From: Paraspadella gotoi
Taxonomy: Eukaryota > Chaetognatha
Length of the DNA: 64,000 nucleotides
Direction of reading: 5' to 3'
Assembly: GCA_051294375.1 (NCBI GenBank)
Contig: CM119268.1
Span: 8,103,468-8,167,467 of the forward strand
Shown here: positions 1 through 10,891 of the stretch, piece after piece
Position numbering within the stretch: the stretch's first letter is position 1
Layout: each line of letters opens with the position of its first letter
Made by a program: the position numbers and the translations under genes
The notes under the pieces: generated by a model
What the model saw: only the letters and a program-made list of their open reading frames with translations
Databases searched by the model: none
What the model was told of the DNA's origin: nothing

Positions 1-600
1 GCAGTTGCGCGCCAAATGTCCCGGACGTCGACAGTTGTAACATTCCTTGACGGTCGAGCACGCGCCCGTCGGAGCGGGTCGAGGCTGATTAACGTGGCGA
101 TGATAAAAAGGTTGGCCCACGAATGTCGGGACTGGCTGGAAGATGGGGTAAGCGTAGGTGACGTTGGGATGGGACATTTCCGAACTCGTCGGAACGCAGG
201 GAACTTCCCACGTGGCCGGCGGATAGTGAACTACGGGCATCTCCGGATTGTAGGCGTGCACCGGATAAGGATACCCTGGCCACGGCATTGACGCCATTTC
301 ATGTGGGTAGTAAAATTCGGCGGGTTCCGGAGGAGTGTCGGCGGGGGGAATTTCGCTGGTGTAGTACATGGGATGAAAAATCATAGGATCTTCTTGGAGG
401 TCGGCTGGAGCCTGGTTATTGCAGGGTTCGTCCACCGTCAGGGCTTGAATTTCTTCGATTAATCGGGATTCATCCTCTTCGAAGCCAGGTGAAGACGCCG
501 CATTAGATTCTTCAATCTCCGGTTCCACGCCGCTTTCGATATCTTCCACGCCGGGAGCGGCCAAAGCCGGATCATCTCGTCTATTTTCCGAAAAAGTCAT
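1..600 (-). CDS. CCHC zinc-knuckle protein, 5' part (runs off left edge)
   Basis: An open frame of 200 codons starts at an ATG (598-600) and is still open at base 1, so the C-terminus is missing. The N-terminal half is acidic. The middle is rich in Pro, Tyr and His (residues ~85-175). Residues ~187-200 read CYNCRRPGHLARNC, a C-x2-C-x4-H-x4-C zinc knuckle of the kind that binds single-stranded RNA or DNA. A stop lies in frame shortly upstream of the ATG. The frame looks protein-like throughout. Proteins of the CNBP, ZCCHC and retroelement Gag classes carry this knuckle. I cannot tell which applies, because only one knuckle is inside the window and no protease or reverse transcriptase is adjacent. 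Confidence is high that it codes and low on function. Confidence 0.7.
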   Translation of the reverse strand, partial: MTFSENRRDDPALAAPGVEDIESGVEPEIEESNAASSPGFEEDESRLIEEIQALTVDEPCNNQAPADLQEDPMIFHPMYYTSEIPPADTPPEPAEFYYPHEMASMPWPGYPYPVHAYNPEMPVVHYPPATWEVPCVPTSSEMSHPNVTYAYPIFQPVPTFVGQPFYHRHVNQPRPAPTGACSTVKECYNCRRPGHLARNC

Positions 601-803
601 TTTTTGTTTGGTGACGATCGAGTTACCCAGATTTAATGATATTCGATGAGAACTCTACGAAGGTTGGGCGACGAATTAACTTCGTCGTGAGATTTTCCGC
701 GTAAAAATATACTCCTTTCCAACGCTGACGCAACCTTCTCGCAACCCAGAGTACACGAGACGAAATGAGCTGAGGATAGAAAGAGAGAGTCGCTTCAAGG
801 TTA

Positions 804-818
804 TGCTATATAAGCGGG
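804..818. promoter_or_regulatory. Possible TATA box
   Basis: The sequence GCTATATAAGCGGG lies about 200 bp upstream of the leftward zinc-knuckle gene. TATATAAG reads as a consensus TATA element on the + strand, and its complement is also TATA-like, so it could serve the leftward gene with a 5' leader of about 180 nt. No rightward gene starts nearby. The call rests on the motif alone. Confidence 0.3.
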
Positions 819-1469
819 AATGCTCTTTCTTTCGAGGAGAGCCCGGTTTTTGCGTCAGCATCAGCGACATCTGCGGACCACATTGTCGAGACCACGAGGG
901 AAACACGAGGATAAATCGAGCGAAATCCTCATTGACGAGAAGAAAAGAGGCGGAAGAGGGGAAAGGAAGAGGCGCAGGCCAGCAGCGACGGAGCAGCGAT
1001 CATTATGCAAAATTTTATAAACTAGGTTCGGATAAATAGGGATTATTGACAATAAGCCGGAGTTTTCATAAAAGGAAACTAACTATAAACTCGTGAAAAA
1101 GAAGGACGGAGGATTTCTGTAGTCTTTCTCAACATAAAGTTCAGTAGATATTTTAAAATATTGGAGTGAAAGAGCGAAATAATTTAAAGACACGTGGAAC
1201 AAGGGCTTGTCCGGACCAGATCAAGCTCGGATTGCGTCAGCATTTCCACAACATCTCCCGAGCAAAAAAGATAGAAATTGCAATAAATGCCAACTCATGG
1301 GCGATGACGTGTTAGATTGCGACAAGAATAGAAAGTGAGTCATCCTCGACAGAATCACCGCGGAAAAGAATAGCTTTTCATTGCCACGTGGCTTTACCGT
1401 GTGTTAGGTTATATCTTAAACCTTAATTAGTTAAGAAGATCAACTTTAGGATCAAACAGAAAAGATGTT

Positions 1470-1720
1470 AAGATTTTACAAAAAAGACATAACAGTGATT
1501 GGACTTCCTTATTATATACTCTCGGCTTAACTAAAAATATTTTTTNNNNNNNNNNTTACAAAAAACACATAACAGTGATTGGAATTCCTTATTATATACT
1601 CTCGGCTTTACTAAAAATATTTTTTATACTCGATAATCATACTATCTCACGTCTAAAGATCCTCGTTTGTTCACTCAAAATTTGTAATGCCGAGAGCTCC
1701 ACTCCAATGTGCATGTTTAT
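1470..1720 (+). repeat. Dispersed repeat family B, with duplicated flank across a 10-N gap
   Basis: About 75 bp left of the gap (from ~1470) is repeated almost exactly right of it (1556-1625), which suggests two contig ends that overlap but were not merged. The following part (CGATAATCATACTATCTCAC and a block ending in TTTGTTCACTC) matches the reverse complement of 14385-14485 and its second copy near 24085-24195. It is therefore an interspersed repeat of unknown class. Confidence 0.6.
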
Positions 1721-2931
1721 TAGCGCAAGGATGTAGGCAAAAATACTTTGATGCAAAAATAAATTTGTTTTCTGATACGTACTAAAGGTTTTAAACAAAA
1801 TTCACTTCAGTAACCAGCAACCAGCAAAATGTCAGACAAAACACTAAAAGGAAAAAGAAAAGTTAAAGGCCAAGAAAAGGGAAAGTATTTCGACATCAAT
1901 GGCACGAGGTCCGTTGATGAAATATGGCAACGGGTTCATTGCATTTACGACTTGTTCATGCTAAACTTGCTAAACTAAAGAAAAACACGCAGTCAAAATT
2001 TCGGCGATCCTGGAGATCTCTAGGAATGCCAAATATTCTTTATATCGTCACCTTTATTAAGTTTATAATCTTCTTTTCTTTTTCATGAAAATTTATAAAA
2101 ATAATGACACTGAAAAGAAAACTTAACTAAAAAATCAGAAAAAGTGAATCACAACACAGAAAAGCCAAACTTTCAAAATCAGTAATTCATATAAGAAATG
2201 GTAAATTTATCATTAACTTGGTATTTGAACCCGGATTTCGATTTAATATTAAACCGCTCGTCGGAGCAAAGTGGAAACTTAATCGGAAATAATTTCCCCC
2301 CCTTCAAAAAAAAGAAGAAAAGAAAAAGAGTCTGACGAATGAAAATTATCCAATGACCATTTAAGTGGTGAATAGAAAATAAAAAATGCAATATTTTTTT
2401 GGGGGAAAGGTGCTAATAAAAACACAGATAATCGGTTCAAGGTACTGGTTTATGAGTTGACTCACTTTGTAGAGCTGATAGGCGCTGGAAAAAATAATAA
2501 ACAATATTTAGTTTAAAATTGTTTTTGTTTGAATAATTTTAAAAATCCTCACTAGTCGCGACGTAGCTTAGAACCTCCTTAGGCCAAACAAATGACTCGC
2601 GTTCAGTTGAGAAAAAAAAAGTGGAAAATAAAGAAAGAACTGTTGGCTTTTGGCTTTTGATCTATAATAAATATATATAAACTATATCATGCAAGATCTC
2701 AACTACATCCTTGCTAAATCTGCTAAATATTTAACTTCGAGGTTCTACGCACTATTTGTTGTTTTTTTCCGTTTTCCGCCTAATTTTAGAAATTCGTATG
2801 TTTCTTACTTCTTTCAATTGTAGTTCAATACTTTTTTGCTTCATGCACTTTTTGAGATATGTTTTTATATTTGATTTTAATTGTAATTTGAAGTGATTAA
2901 TTTTCAATTGTTAATAAGTAGAATGTACTAT

Positions 2932-2937
2932 TTTATT
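2932..2937 (-). terminator. Polyadenylation signal AATAAA
   Basis: On the minus strand AATAAA lies about 57 bp past the stop codon of the acidic gene ending at 2994, the expected place for its cleavage and polyadenylation signal. Confidence 0.6.
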
Positions 2938-2993
2938 TACATCAATTTTCGAGTTTTTTGGCAAGTAGTCTAGTACATACAAACTAGTAATAT

Positions 2994-5300
2994 TTACGCA
3001 GCCTCCGGAGTAGGGTCTCGTTGATTTTCAGAATTTTCATTGTCATTAGCCGAGAGTTCGTTGTCACCGGCAGACTCCGCTTGAGTTTCTTCTGGCTTTT
3101 CGGAAGAATCCTTAGCTTGTTCAGGTTGTTCCGTAGCGTCATCTTTTACCTCGGCTGATTGTGATCCGACTGTCGGCTCTTCAGTTGATTCCGTTGATTC
3201 CGGAACTTCAGGTTGTTCTGGTGGACTCGGATCTCTATCCTCGTTTTCGGGTTTATCGTTATCAACTTTTGATGGCGCTTCTGGTTCATTTTCCGGTTGA
3301 TCTAATGCTGCGGATACTTCCGAATCCTCATTAGTGCTCAGAACCGGCTCATCCGATACAGGAGCCTCAAGCTCGTTCTCTACTTGAGGTTCATCAGCTA
3401 AGGGAACATCCGTATTCTCAGTTTCCACTTCAGCGTCGGCGGCCAACGTTTGCTCAGGTTGCTCCACCTTGTCGGCCGAAGGAGGGTTTTCATTTTCTGT
3501 CGCAGTCTCTTCTTGGGAAGCTGCTGACTCTATTACTTGAAGACCATTTTCAATGACGACATCCGGAACTTTATTCTCGGGCTCGGCTGAATACACTCCT
3601 CTGATTTCCTCTTCGGTGGTCGGAGGTTCAGGCGCAGCGTTTAAAGCGACTTCTTCTGACGCTGGTATTTCAACCTTTTCGATCACAACTTCTTCCAAAG
3701 CTTCGACTGTGACCGCCACACCTTCGTTCGCTACGTTTTCCTCTGACGCAACACCTAAAAACAAAAAATCTATATGAATTGTTTTCTCTTAATTGTACTA
3801 TATCGTATTTCTGTTAAATTCAACTAATATACAAAATGTTAACTTCCGAGTTCCACCAAAACCATGTAGTGTTGTACCGAACCGATATTCAACATCAACA
3901 TATACAGAACACAAGGAACATTTAAAATCGCACATACGAAGAGGCATTGGTTTTTAGTGTTTCACCACTTTGAGAGTGCGACACCTACGTCTAATGGAAC
4001 TAAAATATAAAACAAATTATATTGCATGTCTTAAGATAGCAAGAACACAAAAGGAACGTTGACAATAATGCAGAAAAAACTTAAAAACCTTCATCTGTTA
4101 AACTAGTAATCTACTACATGTATGTAAATGTATACAAAATATGTTTAGTGACAAATTTGTGGTTGTATTTAAGAATAAAATAAAATAGAACAATCTCTTG
4201 CGAGCTCTTGTAAAGGGAATGTGCCAATGCTCATGTACATATTTAGGGCGCCACTCCATATAAATTTTAGGGATAACGCAACTAAATTTTGTGTCTAGAA
4301 TTCTTACCAGTCGCAGAATCATTTAGATCCTGTTTCTCGGCTTCGTTATCATGAGTTATCTCGGGCAAAGTAGTCAACGCTTCTTTCGGAGCGTCATTGA
4401 CTTCAGGTTCGGCAGTAATTTGTGCGACCAAATCTAAATTTTTCTCCGCCTCTTCTAATTCGACCTTTGTTTCTTCCAGTTCTTGTTTTAATTTCTCTCG
4501 CTCATCCTCCGTCGTTGCTCTTTTAAGATCATCCTTTAGTTCGCTAACCTCTTCTCGTTTTTCATCAACAGTCAAGACAGCCTCGCCTAACATGACGTTC
4601 TTATCGCTTTCTGTCAAATTTTGAGTATTCAAATCTTCATTCAAAATGGCCAAGTCGGTATTCTCCTCCCTTAAAGTCGGTAATACCGCTGTGGAAGCCT
4701 CTACAGTTTCCTCTACAACATTGTTCTCATTGTTCTCAATTTTCGGTTCCGAATTAGGCAGAGAAACTAGAAAATTATTGGCGTCACATCCGAGCGGTCG
4801 TAATAAAAAACAGAAAAAACAAAGAATATTCAAGAAATAAAGGAGTAGTTCGTCAAAAAATAATTCTTTAATCAATTTCAAATAAAGAAAACTTAATAAT
4901 CGTAATTTGAATTTATTAATATACCTGGTTCCGCTTTCTTTTCATCGACTATCTTCTCCACCGGCTTCGTCTCGTCTTCCGTCTGCTCGAGATCCGGCAC
5001 TCTCGCTTCCTCGACGGGCTCCACCCTGAGCGGAGAAACGGCTTGAACCACCGGCTCCTCCTTTCTGCCGGTCGAGGGGGAAAGAGGTCGGGGCCTTTGA
5101 GGAAGAAGTAGGTGGACGAGGTCGAGGAGGTTGATTCGAGGGGGTAAGCCATGATTTGGAGACGGGTGAATCAAGGTGGGGTTGATTCGTTTGATCAAAA
5201 AGGTGCAATCGTTGTAATCAACAGTATTGGTAAAGAAATCATGGAATTGAAAAATTGGTTTGTGCTTTTAAGAATCATTTCAAAATAAATTTTGATTGTG

Positions 5301-5352
<52 letters not shown>

Positions 5353-5473
5353 CTCTCTCCCTCTGTTTTCTCTTTTTCCTTTCGGTGAACCTGTTCGACG
5401 TTCCGCTTTGTGGCCGTTTCGGGGCAGTGACGTCTTTGTCTGACCCGCAAAGCGCAGATGTCGAGGAACCCAT
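2994..5473 (-). CDS. Acidic, disordered, probably N-myristoylated protein (BASP1/MARCKS-like in style)
   Basis: Four exons in transcription order: 5473-5391, 5064-4925, 4766-4308, 3754-2994. All three introns are GT-AG and the phases close (83+140+459+761 nt = 480 residues plus stop). The protein begins MGSSTSALCGSDKDV, a good N-myristoylation signal (Gly2, Ser6-type) with a nearby Cys. Residues ~90-225 are rich in Glu and Lys with heptad-like runs (EDEREKLKQELEETKVELEE), suggesting a coiled coil. The last ~250 residues are almost wholly Glu, Pro, Ala, Ser, Thr and Asn and should be disordered. Membrane-tethered acidic proteins such as BASP1, MARCKS and gravin share this layout, but the resemblance is compositional and no homology is claimed. 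A (CT)n tract lies in intron 1. The first exon is the least certain part. It was chosen because its frame and its phase-2 donor fit the next exon, which has no in-frame ATG of its own. Confidence 0.72.
5307..5349. repeat. (CT)n microsatellite
   Basis: An uninterrupted CT run inside intron 1 of the acidic gene. Its minus strand translates as Arg-Glu repeats, which creates spurious open frames. Confidence 0.95.
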
Positions 5474-5761
5474 TTGGTGTTCGTTTTGTCTTTCGAATTT
5501 TGTTCAATTGATAAATTTGCATAAGACGTATATGCTGTTCCTTTTGCTCTTTGTTTCCTTTTGGTCGCCCAGCGACCCTTATCCAAACAAAAAATCTGTT
5601 TCAATGTTCTTTATCTTTTATTTAGTATCACGTGAGCGAAGAACATCGATTGAGGAGAAAATCGATTTCGAACAGGAAATTTTAATCGATTATTTTTTTA
5701 AAATTTTTTGCGCCTTTAGAAAACGTTTTTTTGTTCTGATTGTAGATTTATTTTCTCTTTA

Positions 5762-5803
5762 TAATTGTTAGTAATGTTTAAATTTAAACATTACTAACAA
5801 TTA
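5762..5803. repeat. Perfect 42-bp palindrome
   Basis: Two 21-base arms (TAATTGTTAGTAATGTTTAA plus A, and its exact complement) meet at AAATTT with no spacer. It lies about 290 bp upstream of the acidic gene's start. Possible meanings are a small foldback element or an extrusion-prone site. No function is evident. Confidence 0.9.
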
Positions 5804-6185
5804 AAAATACTAAACCATTAAAGTAAAAGAAATTAATTTTGTTTTGTTTAATTTGTAAAGAGTCTTAGAAAAAAGGAAATATTATCATGAGGTCAACGTA
5901 AAACAGGAACAAATTTGCACTACGGAAAAAGAATACTGTAGAAAAAAACTACAGTTTTGGAACCAACCAACTTTTTTCTTTGACTATAATTACCAATGAT
6001 TGAGACAATTATTTTCTAAGAGACTTTAATTTTAGGTAAATATTTAAACAAAAGATATCTATGTAAAAATGTTTATAAACCTTTGACTGATCGTGCATTT
6101 ATAGCTATTTTGTCACTGGTTAAACTGTACATTATCATATTTGTTGTCGTTGTTCCCATGCTTACAAGCTCTTCTTCTTTTTAAC

Positions 6186-6189
<4 letters not shown>

Positions 6190-6240
<51 letters not shown>
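6190..6240. repeat. (GA)n microsatellite
   Basis: Pure GA run of about 25 units, one of many in this window. Confidence 0.95.
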
Positions 6241-6244
<4 letters not shown>

Positions 6245-6611
6245 AATTCAATCGTCAGACTCTAAGGCGCTAACTCGATCGGAACTTGAGCGTCAAGGAT
6301 CCGAAGATCGATTCGAAGACTTCGACAACGGAATTGTCGAAAGAACGAATGTTGATTCGTCGCTAGGCAACGCCCACTCGATCGGAACGAGAAAGTTTTT
6401 CTTTTTCTTCTTTTTTAATTCATTTCTACCAAATGATTTATATTCCACTCATGAATCTAGATCCGCTTTCGAAGCAGTTTCCCTCAAATGTTAAAGCAAT
6501 AACAATCGTTTTTTTTAAAAGTCATTTATGATAAAATTAGAATATTTATTAGGCTGAATGGAAGGGGGTGGAATGAATCATCTGGATAGGCACGAGTCCA
6601 CTAAGTAGTCA

Positions 6612-6690
6612 GTGTTATGAAATTGGTACAACCAATATAAAAATTATCCATTCATTTAATAAATAAGCTATCTTGCCCCTGACTTTGGAT
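6612..6690 (+). repeat. Dispersed repeat family A, partial copy
   Basis: Begins GAAATTGGTACAACCAATAT and ends near CTTGCCCCTGACTTTGGA. Other copies are at 11813-11962 and 12085-12150 (eIF4B introns), 34228-34395 (CUB-gene intron), and in the second assembly copy at ~21356 and ~21637. The longest copies are ~150-170 bp and end near AAGCTTTCAATCA. The size and dispersal suggest a SINE-like or MITE family. No terminal inverted repeat or tRNA-type promoter boxes were recognised. Confidence 0.75.
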
Positions 6691-7017
6691 ATAATTGTTG
6701 ACATTGTGTTTTGGCTCTCTTTTCGTTGCGTTTAAAATTAAAATTTAGAGAAAAAGAGGTTTTCCATTATTTACAAACAAACAATAAAATTGTTGTTTGT
6801 AAACAATAAAAAATTAGTTTTATCTAAATTTATAGTTTTTATATAATTTTCACGCAACGCAAAAAATATTAATTTTAAAATCGTTGTACTTGTCATCCTT
6901 TGATCGGATCTCCGTGGGAGACATCGATATCTGGCAAAGAGAAGAAGCCTTCTGGATGAATATCTCGTGATCCCGGTTTCATGGTCGAAATAATGGGGTG
7001 AAAGAAAGACTCAAGAG

Positions 7018-7019
<2 letters not shown>

Positions 7020-7063
<44 letters not shown>
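7020..7063. repeat. (GA)n microsatellite
   Basis: Uninterrupted GA run in intergenic DNA. Confidence 0.95.
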
Positions 7064-7065
<2 letters not shown>

Positions 7066-9481
7066 AATTATAATAGAATTTTTGAGTTTGGCTCAGCTGG
7101 AATCCAAATTGAGGACAATGAGGGACAGCCAGTTTTTTTGTTTTTTTTCAGAAACCAGAATCCATCAGTTCCAAAAAATATTTTTGACCAGCTAATCCTT
7201 TCCCTCCTTGCGAGGCGACACAATTTAGTTTGGTTGATATGAAGCCACACTGAAATGGATTGTTTCTGGCTATTTTCAAAACTAAATATAAACATTTTGA
7301 TGATCAATAAAGGTTCGTTTGTTTGAAATTACGTTATAGGACCTATCTAGGAATACGTTTATAACTAATATGTAGTGTGTAGATAAGGTTTAATTTAAAT
7401 ATTAATGGTTCAACGAATCAATTCTAAATTCACGTCCCCAAAAAAACAGCCTCGAGTCAAACGTCTTTCAAATTTGTGAGAATCACTTCGAGTCCGGTTT
7501 CGGCATCGATCGTTTTCACGTTGTCCTCACCTCCGTGTCCTCACCCTCTCGGCGAAGAATCTGGAGGAGGAAGAGGAAAAAGTCGGCGCCGACCGCAAAC
7601 TGGGGAAAGAATGGGAAAAAACTGACCAAGGATTTTTATCTCTTTTATCGTAGCCCCCCTCGCCCCCCCATTGTTTTATATTTTTAAGACGGCTATCTGC
7701 TATGCTTACTAGAGTGATGTGAAAATGATAAAATATTAGAAAATTAAAATTAATAAAAATAATAATAATTTTTTAGATCGGATTTGGATTCCTTGCAAAA
7801 ATTTGATATAAGAAAGTATCATTCTTTTTTGAAATTTTTTTTTTTATTAAATTAGTCAAAATTATAAAAAATTATATTTAAGATACCGATTTTTAATTTC
7901 CCGCTTAAAAATATAGGTTTTTATAATTTTAACCTACTTAATAATATAATTTTTGAAAAAGATTTATATTTTCTTTTATCAACTTTTAACGAGGAATCAG
8001 AATTTAAAAAAACACATTTAAAAATTTTGATATTATATAAGGGTAATACTATCTATAAAATAAGCTGACTGGGCTACTATATTTGTAAAAAATAAAAAAT
8101 AATTACAGATTAGTATTCACTAATATAATAGTTTTTAAAATATAACTGCTAAATATTGATTCCAAACTTTCACTTCACCCTAATGCTTACTGCTTCGTAT
8201 GGGTCGGCTCCGAAAATGACCGAGTCACACTCACTGAGTTTTTTCCCCGAGAGCAACTCACGATATCAACTCTTTTCAAATTTACTTTAACCGTGTTCAA
8301 GTTAACCAATTCAAAACAGACAATAGTAATAGTATTTATTACCAAAGCTACTTTTAACTTATATACTACGTAGTAAACCGCGCCTTGAGAAGAATGCGAC
8401 GAAAATTCGAGAACTGACAAACCCGTTTTCCGGCTGAATTCACGAAGACAAAGAGGCGACAGGAGGCGTTCACAATTCAAAGGCCATTTGCATTTCCGGT
8501 CGTGGTGATAGACTTTGCCGTTCCAGGTGGAACGGATATGAATTAAGCAAATTTATGGGGGAAAAAAAGAACGTTTAGTCACATAGTTTTTACGATTCAA
8601 TCATGAATACAAATTATGTTCTTTTACGTAGACGGGTAATTCAAGAAAAAGCTTTCAGTCCTTATTTGTAAAATCATTAAAAAAAAAAATTAAATGTTTA
8701 GACAAAAGCGTTTTGAAAACAATATAATAGAGCTTTTGATAGATTACATGTGTAGTTTTTTTTTCAGCCAGGAAGTCTGGGGTTTAATAATCTATACTGT
8801 TGGACTAGATTAGATCTAGACTACACTAGAGTATTGAGTAAAAGCTTCAAGGACTCTTGCCCTTGATATGCTATTAATTAGTTAGAGGGATGAAGGCCTG
8901 AAGCCAACGGAGGGAGCAAGATAACTTATAAAAAATTGGTTGTTCCATTATCATTTTATGTTATATATTATATCTTAATTATACGTTAAGTTTGTTAATG
9001 TCCTTTAATGCTTCCTTCGTTTCATTTTTACTCCTTTTTTATTGATATTATTGTTAAGTTTGTTAATGCCCATTTTCTTTCTTCCTTTATTTCTTTTTCA
9101 TTCATATTTTTTCCATCACATCAACTTCATCATAGAGAGAAGGATGAGGAAGCTGAAAGAGTAAGTCTACTTTGAGGTTGTCGTCATCGTCGTCGACGAC
9201 GACGACCACGATATTTACACCGCGACGGAGAAAAATAGGGGTTTTTGACCGATTCCAGGGTTTGGCCCATAGAACGGGTCAGGCGAAACGGGGAAGAGGA
9301 AGAGTAGATGGGCTCGCCGAAGGTAAGGAGTCGAACTTCGTAAAGAGCTGCGAGGGTCAGTCATTTCGAAACTTGACGACTTTCGTGAAAAATTCCACGG
9401 AAATTTCGTCAAAAAAAGGAATAATAATTAAAAAATAATACGGCTTAACGAAAACGAATTTTACACGAATTAAAGAAAAAA

Positions 9482-10822
9482 ATGTCTGGCAAAGGTAAAT
9501 AATAAATTAAATTCATATCCTATACTTTATTGGTTTTTAACATAAAATATATTCAGAAAATCTTACTTTACCATAAAAACTAACAAAACCGTTAAAAATA
9601 ATTTCAAATAAAGAAAATGTCAAGTACGTGATTTCCTTTTTTATCCAAATAAAATAAGTGATTTTCATGATTATTTTATTTCATATTACGAACTAATTTA
9701 AAAGTATTCTCTCGGTCAAAAAAACAACTTTTTCGACTCACTCGTATTGATAAATACACTAAAACTATTTCCTCTAATAACAAGCTACTCCCGTTACAGG
9801 CAAGAAAAAGCGTAACAAGGGTAACACAATCAGTCTTGGCGAATTTCTCGGCGATGACTCGTCCAAGATGGTTGTCAAAACCTCCGAAACAGACTCCATG
9901 GTCATCGACCGGGCGGAGCTGCCCTCCGCGCCAAGGGCCGCCAGAGAGGGCGACGTCAATAGGGAACGGGTCCCCACGCAGCCCCCCTTCACCGCCTACG
10001 TAGGGAATTTGCCTTATGACACCGAGGAACCGGTAGGACTGCTGGGGGAGCGATTATTTATTTTAGTACTTTACTTATTTTAGTAGTTAATATAGCTGAT
10101 TTATTTATTTTCGTAACTTATTAATTTTTTTAACTTATTTAGCATGTTAAATTCTTTAGCATGGCATTTTTTTTAGAATGGTATATTATTTAGTATGGTA
10201 TATTATTTAGTAATAGTATGGTAACCTATTTGGCATGGTAAATTATTTAGCATAGCAAACTTTTTAGCATATTACTTTATTTAGCATAGCATTTCGGCAG
10301 CATTGTAATTGAATTAGCATAGTAACTTATTCAGCTCAGTAACTTATCGATCTTAGTAAGTTACTGAGTAACTTATTTATTTTCTTAGTTATTTCATTCT
10401 ATATTTAGCTAATCGTTCCTCGCCCCCTTAATTTTTTACAGGAAATCAAATCCTTCTTCCGCGGCCTCGAAATCGTCGGCGTCCGCATTCCGCGCGAGAA
10501 CGAATCCGGGCGCCTCAAAGGCTTCTGCTACGTCGAGTTCGCTTCCAGGGACGACCTCGTGGAAGCGCTGGCCTTCAACGAGGAGAATCTTAAGAACCGA
10601 AAGATCCGCGTCGATTTGGCCGACGAGGGTGGAAAGGTGAGATAGCTATTGTAATTTGTATTCCTTTGTTTATTATTTTTCGTGCTTTGGTTTGATATGT
10701 ATTGTTCAGTATTTTCTTTCTTTTTTTTTTCGTTATTTCATCGTTTTTTCTTGATTCTTCTCTCTCCTTTTTTTAATCTTTTGTTCCTTTTTTTCAGCCG
10801 CTCTCTCTCTCTCTCTCTCTCT

Positions 10823-10891
<69 letters not shown>

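Larger units (their letters stand above)
601..2931. other. Intergenic stretch with no convincing gene
   Basis: AT-rich DNA between two leftward genes. Short open frames at 676-1052 and 2179-2391 lack protein-like composition. It holds a 10-N gap (1546-1555) whose two sides carry nearly the same ~75-bp sequence. It also holds a dispersed repeat (about 1500-1720) that reappears inverted near 14385-14485. Confidence 0.6.
5474..9481. other. Intergenic stretch between the acidic gene and eIF4B
   Basis: About 4 kb of AT-rich DNA between divergent genes. It contains (GA)n tracts at 6190-6240 and 7020-7063, the 5762-5803 palindrome, an imperfect inverted repeat near 6768-6805, and a copy of the GAAATTGGTACAACC repeat (6612-6690) with a shortened inverted relative near 8885-8950. 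A 97-codon minus-strand frame at 8187-8480 has no recognisable features. GC-richer patches at 7490-7610 and 9160-9420 could hold untranslated leader exons, but nothing fixes this. Confidence 0.55.

Noticed and set aside
8187-8480. A 97-codon minus-strand frame
   Set aside because: No domain, signal peptide, splice partners or biased codon use. Cannot be separated from chance.
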